A stretch of DNA of 64,000 bases from positions 6,882,001-6,946,000 of the forward strand of contig JASFXZ010000012.1 in the NCBI GenBank assembly GCA_032209605.1. The letters run 5' to 3'. The position numbers and the translations under genes were made by a program. Below the pieces are notes generated by a model. That model saw only the letters and a list, made by a program, of their open reading frames with translations. It did not search any database and was not told the DNA's origin. This document shows positions 38,107 through 50,550 of this stretch, piece by piece (the first letter of the stretch is position 1; every line of letters begins with the position of its first letter). The stretch is from Mactromeris polynyma (taxonomy: Eukaryota; Mollusca; Bivalvia; Venerida; Mactridae).

Positions 38107-41100
38107 TAAACTTCAAGTGGAATTTCTCTCTGAACTAGTGTAACAAGTTACCTCACTTCATCACCCAAACATACTACAAAGTGTACGTGTGTTTGTTGCT
38201 CTATGAAACGTCGGTAGTATGATCATATTATTTGGTAGACTTTTCAACTTGTTTCCACTTCGTGAAGTTTTACTAGTCTTGTCAGGCATATGAGGTGAAC
38301 TCGAAAATATTTTACGGAAACATTGTTTGTGACGAACACACATGCATTTACAAGATTGGCTTGTAGTAGTACAGAAGCTGCGCTTTTCAAAAACCTTTAG
38401 TAAAGACAAAAACGAAAATGTAGTATGTAGTATTTCGAGTTAGCTTGGATGAGCATGCATATTCTGACAGCCCTGACGTAAACTTTCACGAATAGTCCGA
38501 TTTTATTTACTTGATGACGGTTGCAGTAAAACTGCGAGGGGATCAGCCAATGAAAACACGTTTTGCAAAATATTGACCAATAGACACAGTGTACTACTTT
38601 GAATCGACAGTATAACTATTACAACACTAAGCACATACTTTCCGACGAATTATTCGTTATCGTCGACATGACCTTATAACTCATGTGTGTTCATAACGGT
38701 TTCTAATTATTATGACACCCTTAAGGAACTAGAATATATCTGCAGAAAATAACAAAATATTTATTCACCAAAGTAAAATTTTAAATTGAATGTGACTAGT
38801 GCTTGGTGTAGACGTATACATGTATGCATGTCCGACACAATCTGCATGTCCTCAACCGGAAACCTCTTCAAACTATAGCAGTAAGACAGATCACACAAAC
38901 GATCGACATGGACTTCAAAATCCATATTGTGATGTGAATTTTATTAAAAATGTATTAAATATTGGCAACAAATCCTTACCGTATATCTATGGAGTATGTA
39001 TAAAATGTACGAGACAATACATAGGCCTAAATAAAGAAAGTGTGGATTAAGCCCATTTATTGTAACAGTACCTTTATAGTACTCAAATGTCAGTGTATGT
39101 ATTCACTGATTGTAATTTAGCTTCTCGTAATCGATTGAACACTTACGACAATTTCTTTAATTCACGTGTTAAGGATTACAGATTACGACAGCTTGCGTAT
39201 TTATACAGTAGAGGATGGTAATTAATATCGAATTTGTGGCTGATCCCTTCACGTCTTTTGTCTGAATCAAAATGACCCTACATCTTGCGCTGATTAGGAA
39301 TCATTTCTAAATCGGAGTCGTGGGATTTCTCAGAAAGAGCAGGAAGTATGACGATAAAAGATCAAAGTTCGGGAGAAGCCGAGTTTTGTTCACAATTGCG
39401 TGCAATACTGTGTAATCAGTATTGAAAATGTTTTACCGTAATATCTTGTACTGTATTTGTTATTTGTTACAGAATTTGCGCCTCATTGGTTTTATGTCAT
39501 ATTTGATAAAGTGTCGCATTCTTACAATTTTCTCAGAACTGTCGGAAGTCTCAGGGAAAATGGGAAAGTTTTGCTTTAAACGTTTATTGTGGAAGTGTGG
39601 AAATATCAAATATAATATACGAATACAATCGGACCTCGTTTATTTGACAACCTTCTATACGAATACTCGGTATCATCCGAAATCAATGTCAGGTGACGAT
39701 GTTTCTTCTTATGCACGTCGAATTGAATTGGGCTATTCGAAACCATGTATTATTGAAATTTCGGACACGATGAATTCGAATGAACAAGGTCCGACTGGGT
39801 TATCAAACACAAGCATAGCAAACACAATATGACTTCATGCTAATAGTGCCGGACACTGACCAATTATATATATACACTAATTAATACGAATGTTCTCTTT
39901 ATATTGATTTTTCAGTCAAATATTCAGAGATACAGGTAACAGGATTGATCTGCTCAAGCATGACAGGATAGTCGGAAGAATAGATGAAGGCACGGACAAC
40001 ACTAAAGTCTCATTTCCTATTTATACTTTCTTGGATATTCTACAACAACTTTATGACCCCATTACCGCTGTGTGAAGGTCGGAGGAAAGCTACCCATTCC
40101 AAACCTTATTGTTGTATCCATGAATACATAAACCTCTCTGCGCCTGCTCATATATATTACTTATCCTTGCACACGTAGACTGCTAGGACAGTCTTAATCA
40201 AAGGACTGAATGTTCTGGGAGGCGCTTCCAAGGCAAAACTTCACTTTTTCCATATTATCGTATTAGAAATTTATACGCAACTATTCGGGTAATCTCATTC
40301 GCCAAACATGGCACAAATAATCAAGAAAAAGCCCTTTATATCAAGACTCCCGTCATTCCAAAATTGATATATTCCTGACAAATCAACCATTATACTCATC
40401 AAATCTATAATAAAATCAGAAGTCTTAACATGAACTATTTTCTCGAGCCGATGAATATGGCGGTTTTTCGATTAGAACTTCCAGTTGACGATGATAGCAA
40501 CGAGACGCTAGAGCGCCTCAATAAATCAGAGAACTGTTTACTATATACTAACTATACACAACACTCGTAATAATTGTATTTCATACTGCATAACAAATTT
40601 AATGCACACATACGTAGAACGATATTCTATAGTGAACTTCTTTTTGAACAACAATGCTTCGGAAATCATTACGTAAGAGTGTGAAATTTAACTTATTTTT
40701 TGTAGATTTTGATGTTCCGTAACGCACAGAAATACATGTATATTTATATGAAAATTAATTTCTTACAAATCTTTTGTACTTAAACAAACAGACTTGCCTC
40801 TTAATAATAAAAACAATGAAGTACCAAGGTTTTATTTTATTAAACGAATACATGTAATAAATGAAAACTCCTAATTGCTCGCATTTTATTTGGTTTCATA
40901 TTATAATAATTTCATCTACGTGTAATGTAAGCAACATCAAATACTGAAATCAATGCAAGCTCTGTTTTTCGGCTGTAATTTACTCCACTGTTGTATTTTT
41001 TGTCTGATGTTTAAACAATTACGCATAATTACAACATGATAAATACTATATTTTATAATTATATTATCCGAAACCAATTTTCCCGTTAAATTGACCTCCA

Positions 41101-42895
41101 CTAAGTTCCACAATTCACAATGTTGAGATAAGCACATGCACAGAAGGAACGTGCACCACTCTACTGCATAATCGCATACTTAGCGGTTGTTTATTGTCTA
41201 AACGCTCTGTTAATTATATCAAAATTCATTGTGTTTCTTTCCAATTTGATATCTTCAAGATTTCTGATATTTTAGAAACGGCTGTCACCGCCATTGATTA
41301 TTACCATGTGCACATTGTTGGTCACGTGGTCATGTATTGGTTAACAACTTCCGGTTGTCAGAAATGCACCTTAGCATTCGTCTAACTATCGTAGATTAGG
41401 CCCAATAATTTCATCAAAATTTCATGTCATTTGGAAAATGATACTAACCCAGTCTGATCAAATTATGCTATTTTCCTCGCTTCAGAAAAACATAAAACAC
41501 AGTCTTGTTATTGTGATTAACGACTTCGTTACACGAATGTACCCGATTAAAACACGGTCCATTTACACATGGTTAGTTTCAAAATGGCTGCTATTATATT
41601 AAAGCCCGAGATTCAGATTTCAACTGGTTCGACTAATTACCACCATTTCGGCAACTCGGAGTGAAGTTTTACATATATTATTCCCTAACTATGTTCTAAT
41701 TATATGTGATGGATAAAGCGCTACCCATTTATGGTCTTGCTTCGCGGATTTTACGACATCTTGTCAAATTTAGAACGATTTATGGTAGTTAATAAGTATA
41801 TATGACCACAAACGTAATTCGGCTCTATACAAAACTGGGCAGAAAATTGGCATATCAAATGAGTAACAAGACAGACCTGAAAAACAATTCCTCGCTATTT
41901 CATGGTACTTAATGTAATATTCATACTTTCCTTTAACAAAACAATGTCATCTCAACCGTATATATTGTGAAATAATTACTCAAAATCAGAGTTGAACAGG
42001 TTCAAATATTGTACACACAGCGCGCCACCCAAACTGTTTCCAAACTGGGTGCAAACTAGAAGCGATGTTCATTTTATTACCACAAATTAATGATTCCCGG
42101 CCATACGGGACATTATCATAGAAAGGGGGATTGGGTTCACATCATACATATGCACATTGGTCATGCAATGTCCTCTTTGACAACGTTCTCCGCTTTGTAC
42201 TTCATAGAAGAGAACTCCCATCGAGCCTGCACATCCTTTTGTTCAAACGCTTGATTCCTTTGGCGTATTTTATAATGATCATACGATGCTTATTATTTCA
42301 TAATAAATCTGCTTTTTGCGACATTTTACTATACTTCAAGTTTCAACATAAGGTATGGTTCCCGTTTCAACATAAGGTATGGTTCTCAAGCTATTCAAGT
42401 AATCGAGAAAATGAAATACTGGCTAAAATAACTAAGTGCAAAACATTGTTTATGTTTACAACTTCAATGTATAAAATGTTTCTGGAAAAATGGCTAATTA
42501 AAATAACCGCATCAAACAATAACTGCAAATACAGACATTCACTGACAGAAGAAACCCGCTACACTCTGTACATGTATATATAAATCTAATCTTGTTTTCT
42601 ACACTCTCAGTCTGGCTAGATATCGTCGCCTTATTTCCAGAACCCCATAATTAAATTTTTGGTGGTTTTGAGTATTTGGTATCGTTGAAACCGTCTTTCC
42701 AAGCTCTTTCTATATGTACTACCTATATTGTTCTGGAATGCACATAACTTAAATAAAATGCAATTCCATAACCCCGTATGTAACTATTCTCTACAGGAGG
42801 ATACAACTTTAGAGCAGTTTTTCTCAAAACGACGAAAAACAAGTTATGGGGTTCTGGAAATAACGCGACGGTATCCTGCTCTATGTCGTTTTATT
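38107..42895. other. array-free sequence, no gene recognised
   Basis: AT-rich. The longest open frames (39422-39832, 136 codons; 42131-42583, 150 codons) have no recognisable domain, no plausible exon borders and lysine/isoleucine-rich composition expected by chance. A 17-bp direct duplication (GTTTCAACATAAGGTAT type) lies near 42340-42380. Confidence 0.55.
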
Positions 42896-43503
42896 CATAT
42901 GTTCCACTGCTTGAAGAGTGGAGGACAAGCGAGTGGCCGGAACCTATCATCATATGTTCCGCTGCTTGAAGAGTGGAGGACAAGCGAGTGGCCGAAACCT
43001 ATCATCATATGTTCCGCTGCTTGAAGAGTGGAGGACAAGCGAGTGGCCGGAACCTATCATCATATGTTCCACTGCTTGAAGAGTGGAGGACAAGCGAGTG
43101 GCCGGAACCTATCATCATATGTTCCACTGCTTGAAGAGTGGAGGACAAGCGAGTGGCCGGAACCTATCATCATATGTTCCACTGCTTGAAGAGTGGAGGA
43201 CAAGCGAGTGGCCGGAACCTATCATCATATGTTCCACTGCTTGAAGAGTGGAGGACGAGCGAGTGGCCGGAACCTATCATCATATGTTCCACTGCTTGAA
43301 GAGTGGAGGACGAGCGAGTGGCCGGAACCTATCATCATATGTTCCACTGCTTGAAGAGTGGAGGACAAGCGAGTGGCCGGAACCTATCATCATATGTTCC
43401 ACTGCTTGAAGAGTGGAGGACGAGCGAGTGGCCGGAACCTATCATCATATGTTCCACTGCTTGAAGAGTGGAGGACAAGCGAGTGGCCGGAACCTATCAT
43501 CAT
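42896..43503. repeat. 55-bp minisatellite, 11 copies, very homogeneous
   Basis: GTTCCACTGCTTGAAGAGTG and GAGTGGCCGGAACCTATCAT recur exactly every 55 bp from 42901 to 43451; copies differ at only a few sites (CAAGCG/CGAGCG, CCACTG/CCGCTG). This homogeneity suggests a young or actively homogenised array. Confidence 0.97.
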
Positions 43504-43552
43504 TGAAGTTGTATAACAAGAAAGAGGAATTCAGAATGCTGCACCCTTCATC

Positions 43553-45009
43553 GATGTGACCTGGGTGATGGTGGGTGATGGTGTAGATGTGACCTGGGTG
43601 ATGGTGTAGATGTGACCTGGGTGATGGTGTAGATGTGACCTGGGTGATGGTGGGTGATGGTGTATATGTGACCTGGATGATGGTGTAGATGTGACCTGGG
43701 TGCTGGTTGGTGATGGTGTAGATGTGACCTGGGTGATGGTGTAGATGTGACCTGGGTGATGGTGGGTGATGGTGTATATGTGACCTGGATGATGGTGTAG
43801 ATGTGACCTGTGTGATGGTGGGTGATGGTGTAGATGTGACCTGGGTGATGGTGTAGATGTGACCTGGGTGATGGTGGGTGATGGTGTAGATGTGACCTGG
43901 GTGATGGTGTAGATGTGACCTGGGTGATGGTGTAGATGTGACCTGGGTGATGGTGGGTGATGGTGTATATGTGACCTGGGTGATGGTGTAGATGTGACCT
44001 GGGTGATGGTGGGAGATGGTGTAGATGTGACCTGGGTGATGGTGTAAATGTGACCTGGGTGATGGTGGGTGATGGTGTATATGTGACCTGGGTGATGGTG
44101 TAGATGTGACCTGGGTGATGGTGTAGATGTGACCTGGGTGATGGTGTAGATGTGACCTGGATGATGGTGGGTGATGGTGTAGATGTGACCTGGGTGATGT
44201 TGTAGATGTGACCTGGGTGATGGTGTAGATGTGACCTGGGTGATGGTGTAGATGTGACCTGGGTGATGGTGGGTGATGGTGTAGATGTGACCTGGGTGAT
44301 GGTGTAGATGTGACCTGGAATATGGTGTAGATGTGACCTGGGTAATTGTAGGTGATGGTGTAGACGTGATAGTGGCTGATGGTGTAGATGTGACCTGGGT
44401 GATGGTGTCGATGTGACCTGGGTGATGGTGTAGATGTGACCTGGGTGATGGTGTAGATGTGACCTGGGAGATGGTGTAGATGTGACCTGGGTGATGGTGT
44501 AGATGTGACCTGTATGATGGTGGGTGATGGTGTATATGTGACCTGGATGATGGTGTAGATGTGACCTGGGTAATTGTGGGTGATGGTGTAGACGTGATCT
44601 GGGTGATGGTGTATATGTGACCTGGGTGATAGTGGGTGATGGTGTAGATGTGAACTGGAAGATGGTGTGGATGTGACCTGGGTGATGGTGTAGATGTGAC
44701 CTTGGTGGTGGTGTAGATGTGACCTTGGTGATGGTGGTTGATGGTGTAGACGTGATCTGGATGATGGTGTAGATGTGATCTTGGTGATGGTGGTTGATGG
44801 TGTAGACGTGATCTGGATGATGGTGTAGACGTGACCTTGGTGATGGTGGTTGATGGTGTAGACGTGATCTGGATGATGGTGTAGATGTGATCTTCGTGAT
44901 GGTGGGTGATGGTGTAGACGTGACCAGGGTGATGTTGTAGATGTGACCTGGGTGATGGTGTTTATGTGACAAGGGTGATGGTGGGTGGTGGTGTACGTGA
45001 TGGTGATGC
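43553..45009. repeat. 21-bp repeat array with 12-bp insert modules (about 1.45 kb)
   Basis: The basic unit GTAGATGTGACCTGGGTGATG (21 bp, a multiple of 3) is interspersed with GTGGGTGATGGT modules at irregular intervals. Both module lengths are divisible by 3, so minus-strand frames of 498 and 531 codons (His/Thr/Ser/Pro-rich) run through it. I read these as artefacts: there is no signal peptide, no flanking unique domain and no exon borders. Units become more divergent above 44500. Confidence 0.93.
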
Positions 45010-45040
45010 AGCTTTGATCTGATGGTCTGAGTGGAAACAT

Positions 45041-45325
45041 TCACCCCATATGCATTTTTAAGGTCTCTGCGGATGCAAAACGGCTCCTTCGAGTCTGAAT
45101 TGGCAGAAACCTGTCAACACCTTCGAAGTGGCCCTTTCGCTGCCCCCACCATGTCGCCTGACAGATATACCAAATTGCCGATACCTCGCACAGGCTCTGG
45201 TGACTACAGTATGGTGCAAAAAAGACCTGTCTAACCTCATGATGCCTGGCCCCTTGCTCCACCATCCCTACAACACGCCACATTTCTGCTTCATTTAAAT
45301 GTCGCCTGAAATTGGCATTAGCCAT
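45041..45325 (-). pseudogene. Tc1/mariner-type transposase N-terminal remnant, frameshifted
   Basis: The frame starting at 45325 gives an N-terminal segment with NEAEMWRVVGMVEQGARHHEV, a helix-turn-helix-like start. The matching continuation, VVTRACARYRQFG and SVRRHGGG, is in another frame (45058-45240), and DRFLPIQTRRSRFASAETL returns in the first frame. This order resembles the DNA-binding region of Tc1-type transposases; the DDE catalytic domain is absent. At least two frameshifts make it a dead copy. It stops within 32 bp of the 21-bp array, which occupies the place where the rest would have been. Confidence 0.72.
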
Positions 45326-47925
45326 GTTCAGTTAGAAAAAGAAGTTCCAAACAAGAATGGACCTTTCTGTATACTTTGTTTGTGTCATATACACAATGTG
45401 CATTGTACCAAAATCTTCTGTAAAACAAGGCGTACGTGTTTACATGGACCTGTCACAATATTGCTGATGTTGTTATTGGTTTATGTATACAAGGCGCTCA
45501 TCTCAATATAGTTTTGAAATCAAATAAACATAAAAAGTACAAAACATTGCTAAACCATACATAACATCATGCGTCATATATTTGATGCTTAGCAAACTTT
45601 GAGTAATATATATGCAATGGATCCTGAACAAATTGATATCTTTGTTTTGTACATTTATTTGTAAAATGAACAGTTTTGATAAAGTGCTTTTGTTCAAAAT
45701 GTAAATCGAACTTAATCAGAAATTACTTGAGGACATGCCTAAATGAAATGTATTGAATGAAAATGTTCTTCTTCTGACTAGCACATACACGAATATCCCT
45801 GATAAAGTTTACTTGTTTCTACTGTCTCTGAAAAAGTATCATATTACAATAAATGTATTACTTACGTATTTTTGTCAATCTTCTTAGTGTATGAATGACA
45901 ACTGATCATTTTACAATTGTACTTATTTTCGGTATAACACCTCGGGCATTGTCTATGGAAGTGGCGGCATACATGAAGACTTCGGTAAACAAATGACAAA
46001 GTGAAGTAAGGCAAACACTTATTTTATTGAACGCTTCGCATTGCAAGTTGTGATATAGCCTGTGCAAGCCCCCGAAAGAAGATATATCTCAAAATAGAGA
46101 ATGTCTATTTAAAGTCAATGTTTATAGGTTTGTTCAATCGTTCGAAAATTACAAATCCAGCCAGTTTATAATCGAGCAGTGCGCATTTCTCGAATAATTT
46201 CAGAAACTTCTATGTTGCTGGTCGAAATCGCTTTAGACGAAATCTGGAATTCGCTAAATATGCGTTTTCACCAGCGGGTACAAAAAAATAAAAAATAAAA
46301 CCTGTCTTTGTTTCCATTGCGATTCGAGCACGATGTTTACGGTATATTGTTGTTTGTACCGCATGAATGGAGGGAAATACCCGTCATTATACCAATCCGG
46401 AGTATATCTAATAACCGACCACGTATAAACACAAATTTCTGTAGACACATGGATGTTCTTGCACGTCCTTGTGATATCATGAAACAGACATTCAGTTTTT
46501 ACGAAAGTGTTTGATATCTCGCGTTAAGTTTTTATCAAAGTTATTACTGTCACAATATCACCTAATTTCAGTTTTCACGCCCATGTAACCTGAAATCATT
46601 CATCACACGGGCTCGCCAGGATAATTGTTATTCAGTAACTGTGTCTTTTACGATTCCATTTGTAACTGTATACCAGTATTACGCACGAGAATTTAAATAA
46701 TCATTTAAGGAGCTAATTGAAATAATCCATGACATAATACTATTTTAATTCAATCCTGCTGTTTATTTCCTCGCCCGATTATTATTAGTTTCATTCCTGG
46801 CTAGATTGACGGGCTAGCCCGATAATTTCTAGAGCTCGAGTTTCTTTCGTGCATAAACGGGAGGCAAGCATCGCTCTAAACATTATGTAAAAACTATATG
46901 AATAATTATTCGCCATTTAGTGAAATAAAATCAATTGCACAAGGGGGATGAGAATTAGAATTGGTCGCGGAAGTATCGTTTTTCAACCGCCACCTGTGTG
47001 CTCTTTCGTTATTATTATTATACCCCAACTGTTTAGCCGGGACTATTTAGCATCCGGCTAATCACTTTGTTTGACAGTCAAATTATTGCGCCACGCCCTA
47101 AATAATTTGTTTAGCGATGGTGAAGACTTAAACACAGGTTTCATGAAAGGTTTATGGGCAGTTAGTCGACCATAGAGCATACAAATATGTACAAACACAA
47201 ATAGAACCCCTTAAAACGTTGTATTTAAATACTAGAAGTCAAACATGGAAGGTGCAGAGCTGTTCTACTAGTTTAGAAACTTAAGATGAACAAATCAAAG
47301 GGTCATTTATGAAAGGTCATAATTTCAGATAATCAGAGAACTAATTGCTTGTCACAATGAATAATGCATTCTCAATTCGCCATATTTCGTGTTTAGACAT
47401 TCGTAAAATTCTTTGCAAATCTGAGCGGTGGTGAAAACATCTAGTTTCCGCGATTAATTGCATTTGAATGATAACTTAATTTGCGATCACAGTTGTTGTG
47501 CGTAAAATAACTGCAACAATCACATAATTAAAGCTATATATACATACCATTTCATAATGCTGTAGTTATTAATATGAATTCGAACCATTGTACTACACTC
47601 ATCGGAACAGTTCTTTCCGTAAAAGCTATTATTTGCTCACACTGAATTTTTTTTTCTTTTCTTCAATAAGCTTTATTTAATGGTATAATATTCTAAGAAG
47701 TAGGCCAATATAATAAGTACTGTTATAAATTGTCAGAATTAAATGTATTCAGTCATGAACATTGTCAATTCCGTAGTATTAGCTTGACAATCATCAGTGA
47801 ACTTTTATTTCATTGGTCATACTTTAAACAATGTAACACCCGGCCTTTTATTTGTTACTAAAACTAAATTTTGTGCTGCATACATCATTGATGCAACAAC
47901 ACTATCTAGAGCTTAAGAACATTAC
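45326..47925. other. array-free sequence, no gene recognised; possible regulatory block
   Basis: Short open frames only. The 46590-47130 part has higher complexity, a perfect 12-bp palindrome CGGGCTAGCCCG (46810-46821), an inverted repeat TTTGACAGTCAAA (47070-47082) and several homeodomain-type ATTA words; it is a candidate regulatory element by inference. Confidence 0.5.
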
Positions 47926-48692
47926 AATAATAATAATAATATTAATAATAATAATAATAAATTCTTAAAGTAACATATTAAGGTTAACAATAAATTGTAC
48001 ATCTTATTTTCAATATGGCCTTCTATTAACAAGATAAACACGCACAAAAAAAAAATCACATACGCACACGCACAAACACCCAAGCATTCACACACGCACA
48101 AACAATAAATTGTACAAGTACATCGTGTATTAACATCAGGATGTAAATGTGACTATTAAAAACTACAAAAGTTAAGATGATCTGAAAATAAAACTTGAAA
48201 TAAAACAACAACAGACACCTCACATAAGACACATACATACAAGAATGAAAAGTATTGATATTATTGATTAAGCATTAAAGAGTTCCTATAATTATTTTTA
48301 AATGTTTCTGTATTAGACAGACAACGTATATTTTCAGGAATAGAAATCCATACCTCACGAGCATAAAAAGAGATTGTTTGTTTACCATAATTTGATTTAA
48401 AGGAAAAGGGTGCTATGTCATTGTTGGTGGTGGATCTAAATGAGTATGTAGAATTGTTGTTGAAAGAAATTATATCATGATAGTAAGTGGGCTTTTATTA
48501 TGTGAGAATTTATGCACTATAGTTGCTGAAAGAAACATCTATTTTCAAATGATAGCCACCCTAATTCAATGAATAAGGGTTGTGATGGTGTTATTTGAGG
48601 TTTATGAAGACTAATTGTTGCTGCTTTTTTCTGTATGCTAGATATTCTCTTGTTGTTTGCTACAAACCCTCGACACCATATAGGGCAACATT
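47926..48692 (-). mobile_element. 3' end of a decayed LINE (non-LTR retrotransposon) with (ATT)n tail
   Basis: The minus strand reads from reverse transcriptase C-terminal sequence (48692-48261) through a 3' untranslated part into an (ATT)n tail at 47961-47926. The overall layout (RT C-terminus, stop, 3' UTR, microsatellite tail) is typical of a 5'-truncated non-LTR retrotransposon. Clade not assigned. Confidence 0.75.
48261..48692 (-). pseudogene. reverse transcriptase C-terminal remnant of a LINE
   Basis: One frame gives NKRISSIQKKAATISL and then PLFIELGWLSFENR, matching the conserved LLxLQKRAxR...LxxLGWLxxxxR region downstream of LINE reverse transcriptases. After a frame break TIVHKFSHN fits the VYKxLHN block. 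After another, NYGKQTISFYAREVWISIPE fits the YGxRxFSYxGAxxWNSLPE block, ending in TFKNNYRNSL and a stop at 48263-48261. At least two frameshifts or stops show that it is not functional. Confidence 0.78.
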
Positions 48693-49091
48693 ACCCAACT
48701 CTGAGTTGAGTTTGTGACATAAAATGACGGAAGATTGTATGTGTAAATGAATCACGTACTTTATTTGATTCGAGAAACATCATATGTGTGTACTAAATTA
48801 TTGTCTATATATCATGCATTGTTATATTATAAATTATATTTTCTATATGACTACATGACGTGAGATATTCGGTGGAATCTCGGGAGTATTGACTTCATTG
48901 TTTGCAAAGAAATGAACATTATTAGATAATATTTACATACGTGACTATTCTTATGTTCGTTAATTCCACAGTTATATGCGCGAGTCTTTACTATAATCTA
49001 TTGTAGATGGTCAAGGCGAAGAAAAGCCGTATTGGCATTATATTAATGACTGATATACCCTCGTTAGACCATTTGACCAGTTAAACTGTCA

Positions 49092-49210
49092 GTAATAATA
49101 ATAATAATAATAAACTTTATTTATTGAAGGTGACTCCTTAAGCTATGAACATAAAAACATACATACTTAAACTTATCTAACAAGAGGCCTTCGTACATAC
49201 ATAAATTATT
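49092..49210 (-). mobile_element. second LINE-type 3' tail, (ATT)n ended
   Basis: On the minus strand GGAGTCACCTTCAATAAATA and AAGTTT lead directly into (ATT)n at 49113-49093. An AATAAA next to a short trinucleotide tail is typical of LINE 3' ends. The sequence before the tail differs from the element at 47926-48692, so it is another family or a diverged copy in the same orientation. Confidence 0.5.
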
Positions 49211-49331
49211 ACAATATAAAGAGAACAAAAAGAATATAAGCATTTTTATCATGCTAAACCAATAAATCATCACTCATTTTCAAAATCTGCATTAACAATA
49301 TGTATGAAAGAGTGATTAAATAATTACAGGG

Positions 49332-49400
49332 GACGCCGCATGCACAATACATTGTCTCCCCACACAGACTCCCGGGAAATCCAGTGCCTGATTCTTCAAT
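49332..49400. repeat. third copy of the dispersed 71-bp repeat
   Basis: GACGCCGCATGCACAATACA, then TCTCCCCACACAGACTCCC and GGGAAA align with the first 50 bp of the 4841 and 6535 copies; the distal part is diverged. The leader ATTACAGGG again resembles the other copies. Confidence 0.7.
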
Positions 49401-50550
49401 TTTAACAAGCGTTGCGACAAACCTTTAGCATTTGTAGACACATTTTTCATATTATGATCTTATATTTATTTATATCAAGCACCTCATTACACAGTGAAAA
49501 CTTCCCAGAGCATCAACCTTTGAGAGACGCAATATGAGAGGATACTTCTACTGGGAGGTTCAATTAGGACATGTACGTTTATACTATGGGACAACTACTA
49601 TTGTTGTTGAAGAGAAGTTTTCCCTCAAGATGGCCGCTATGGAAAGATTGCACAGTACTTGTATCTTATACCTTTATACTGTTGTGTGGAATATATTGTC
49701 CTCATTTTCGTAAAATATCAAATCTATTTGACAAATCAATGTGATGTGTGTAATATTCGAGGTACTTCATTACCAGTTTGTTTGTTTCAAAACAATCTAT
49801 TCGGTCGGCGGATGAATCTAATCATCGATTTCTTGAAATCAGTTACCACGTTTTATGGATGATTTATTGAATAATGTCCAATTATTGAACATTTAAGTAG
49901 TGAATTCTAGTTAATTAATATATTTACTGTCACCGGTACGTTAATAATTATTCTATTGTCGGAAAAACGAGTTCGATTTGCGTTAATAAACAAATACTTT
50001 ATGATGTTCATTTGTCATGTGGCTTGTAAGCGGCTCCCATTGTTTCAAATACATTAACGACTACTTGTGAGCACTTAAGCCCTTGTAAATAACCATATTC
50101 TTTGTTATGCAATATTATCAGTTCGCCATTTTAGTCGACGCTGCGCATTGTACGTTTGGCGCAGACCGGAAGTTTATTTACCGCTGTAGAATTCAATGGA
50201 CGGATTCGGTATTCAGAAATGCAAACAAAGTGTTCATTACCCTTTTATTATCGGAAAATTGTCTAATATTTAGCATCAGAAATACATTTAAGCCGTTTAA
50301 TATTTGAATTTGCTTTTAACATTTGAGTAGTTACTTGGTTTTATCATATTCACAATCGCATTAATTAAATCACATATTACCTGGTACATCAAAAGCTCGT
50401 GTGGCGTTAATGAATTACTAGAAAAAATGGTTTACATTGTCAGTGTATCATTTAAACTATCATGTTAAAACATGTCATGGGTGTTAAATGTATGGAAGTA
50501 CAGGATTTCTCAGTGTTGGAGAGAATGCAGTCCTGCCTGGTGTATATATA
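49401..50550. other. single-copy sequence, possible regulatory block
   Basis: No gene recognised. From about 49880 to 50430 complexity rises and ETS-like (CCGGAAGT), Fox-like (GTTTATTTAC), Sox-like (CCCATTGTTT) and homeodomain (TTAATTAA) words cluster. Confidence 0.45.

Noticed and set aside
39422..39832. 136-codon open frame on the plus strand
   Set aside because: No recognisable domain or splice context; length is within chance for 64 kb scanned in six frames.
42131..42583. 150-codon open frame on the plus strand
   Set aside because: No recognisable domain, includes a direct duplication, composition is that of random AT-rich DNA, no supporting exon borders.
43445..45044. Minus-strand open frames of 498 and 531 codons, His/Thr/Ser/Pro-rich
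   Set aside because: They are produced by a 21/12-bp tandem array without stops; two different frames are open over the same DNA and neither joins a recognisable domain or exon border.
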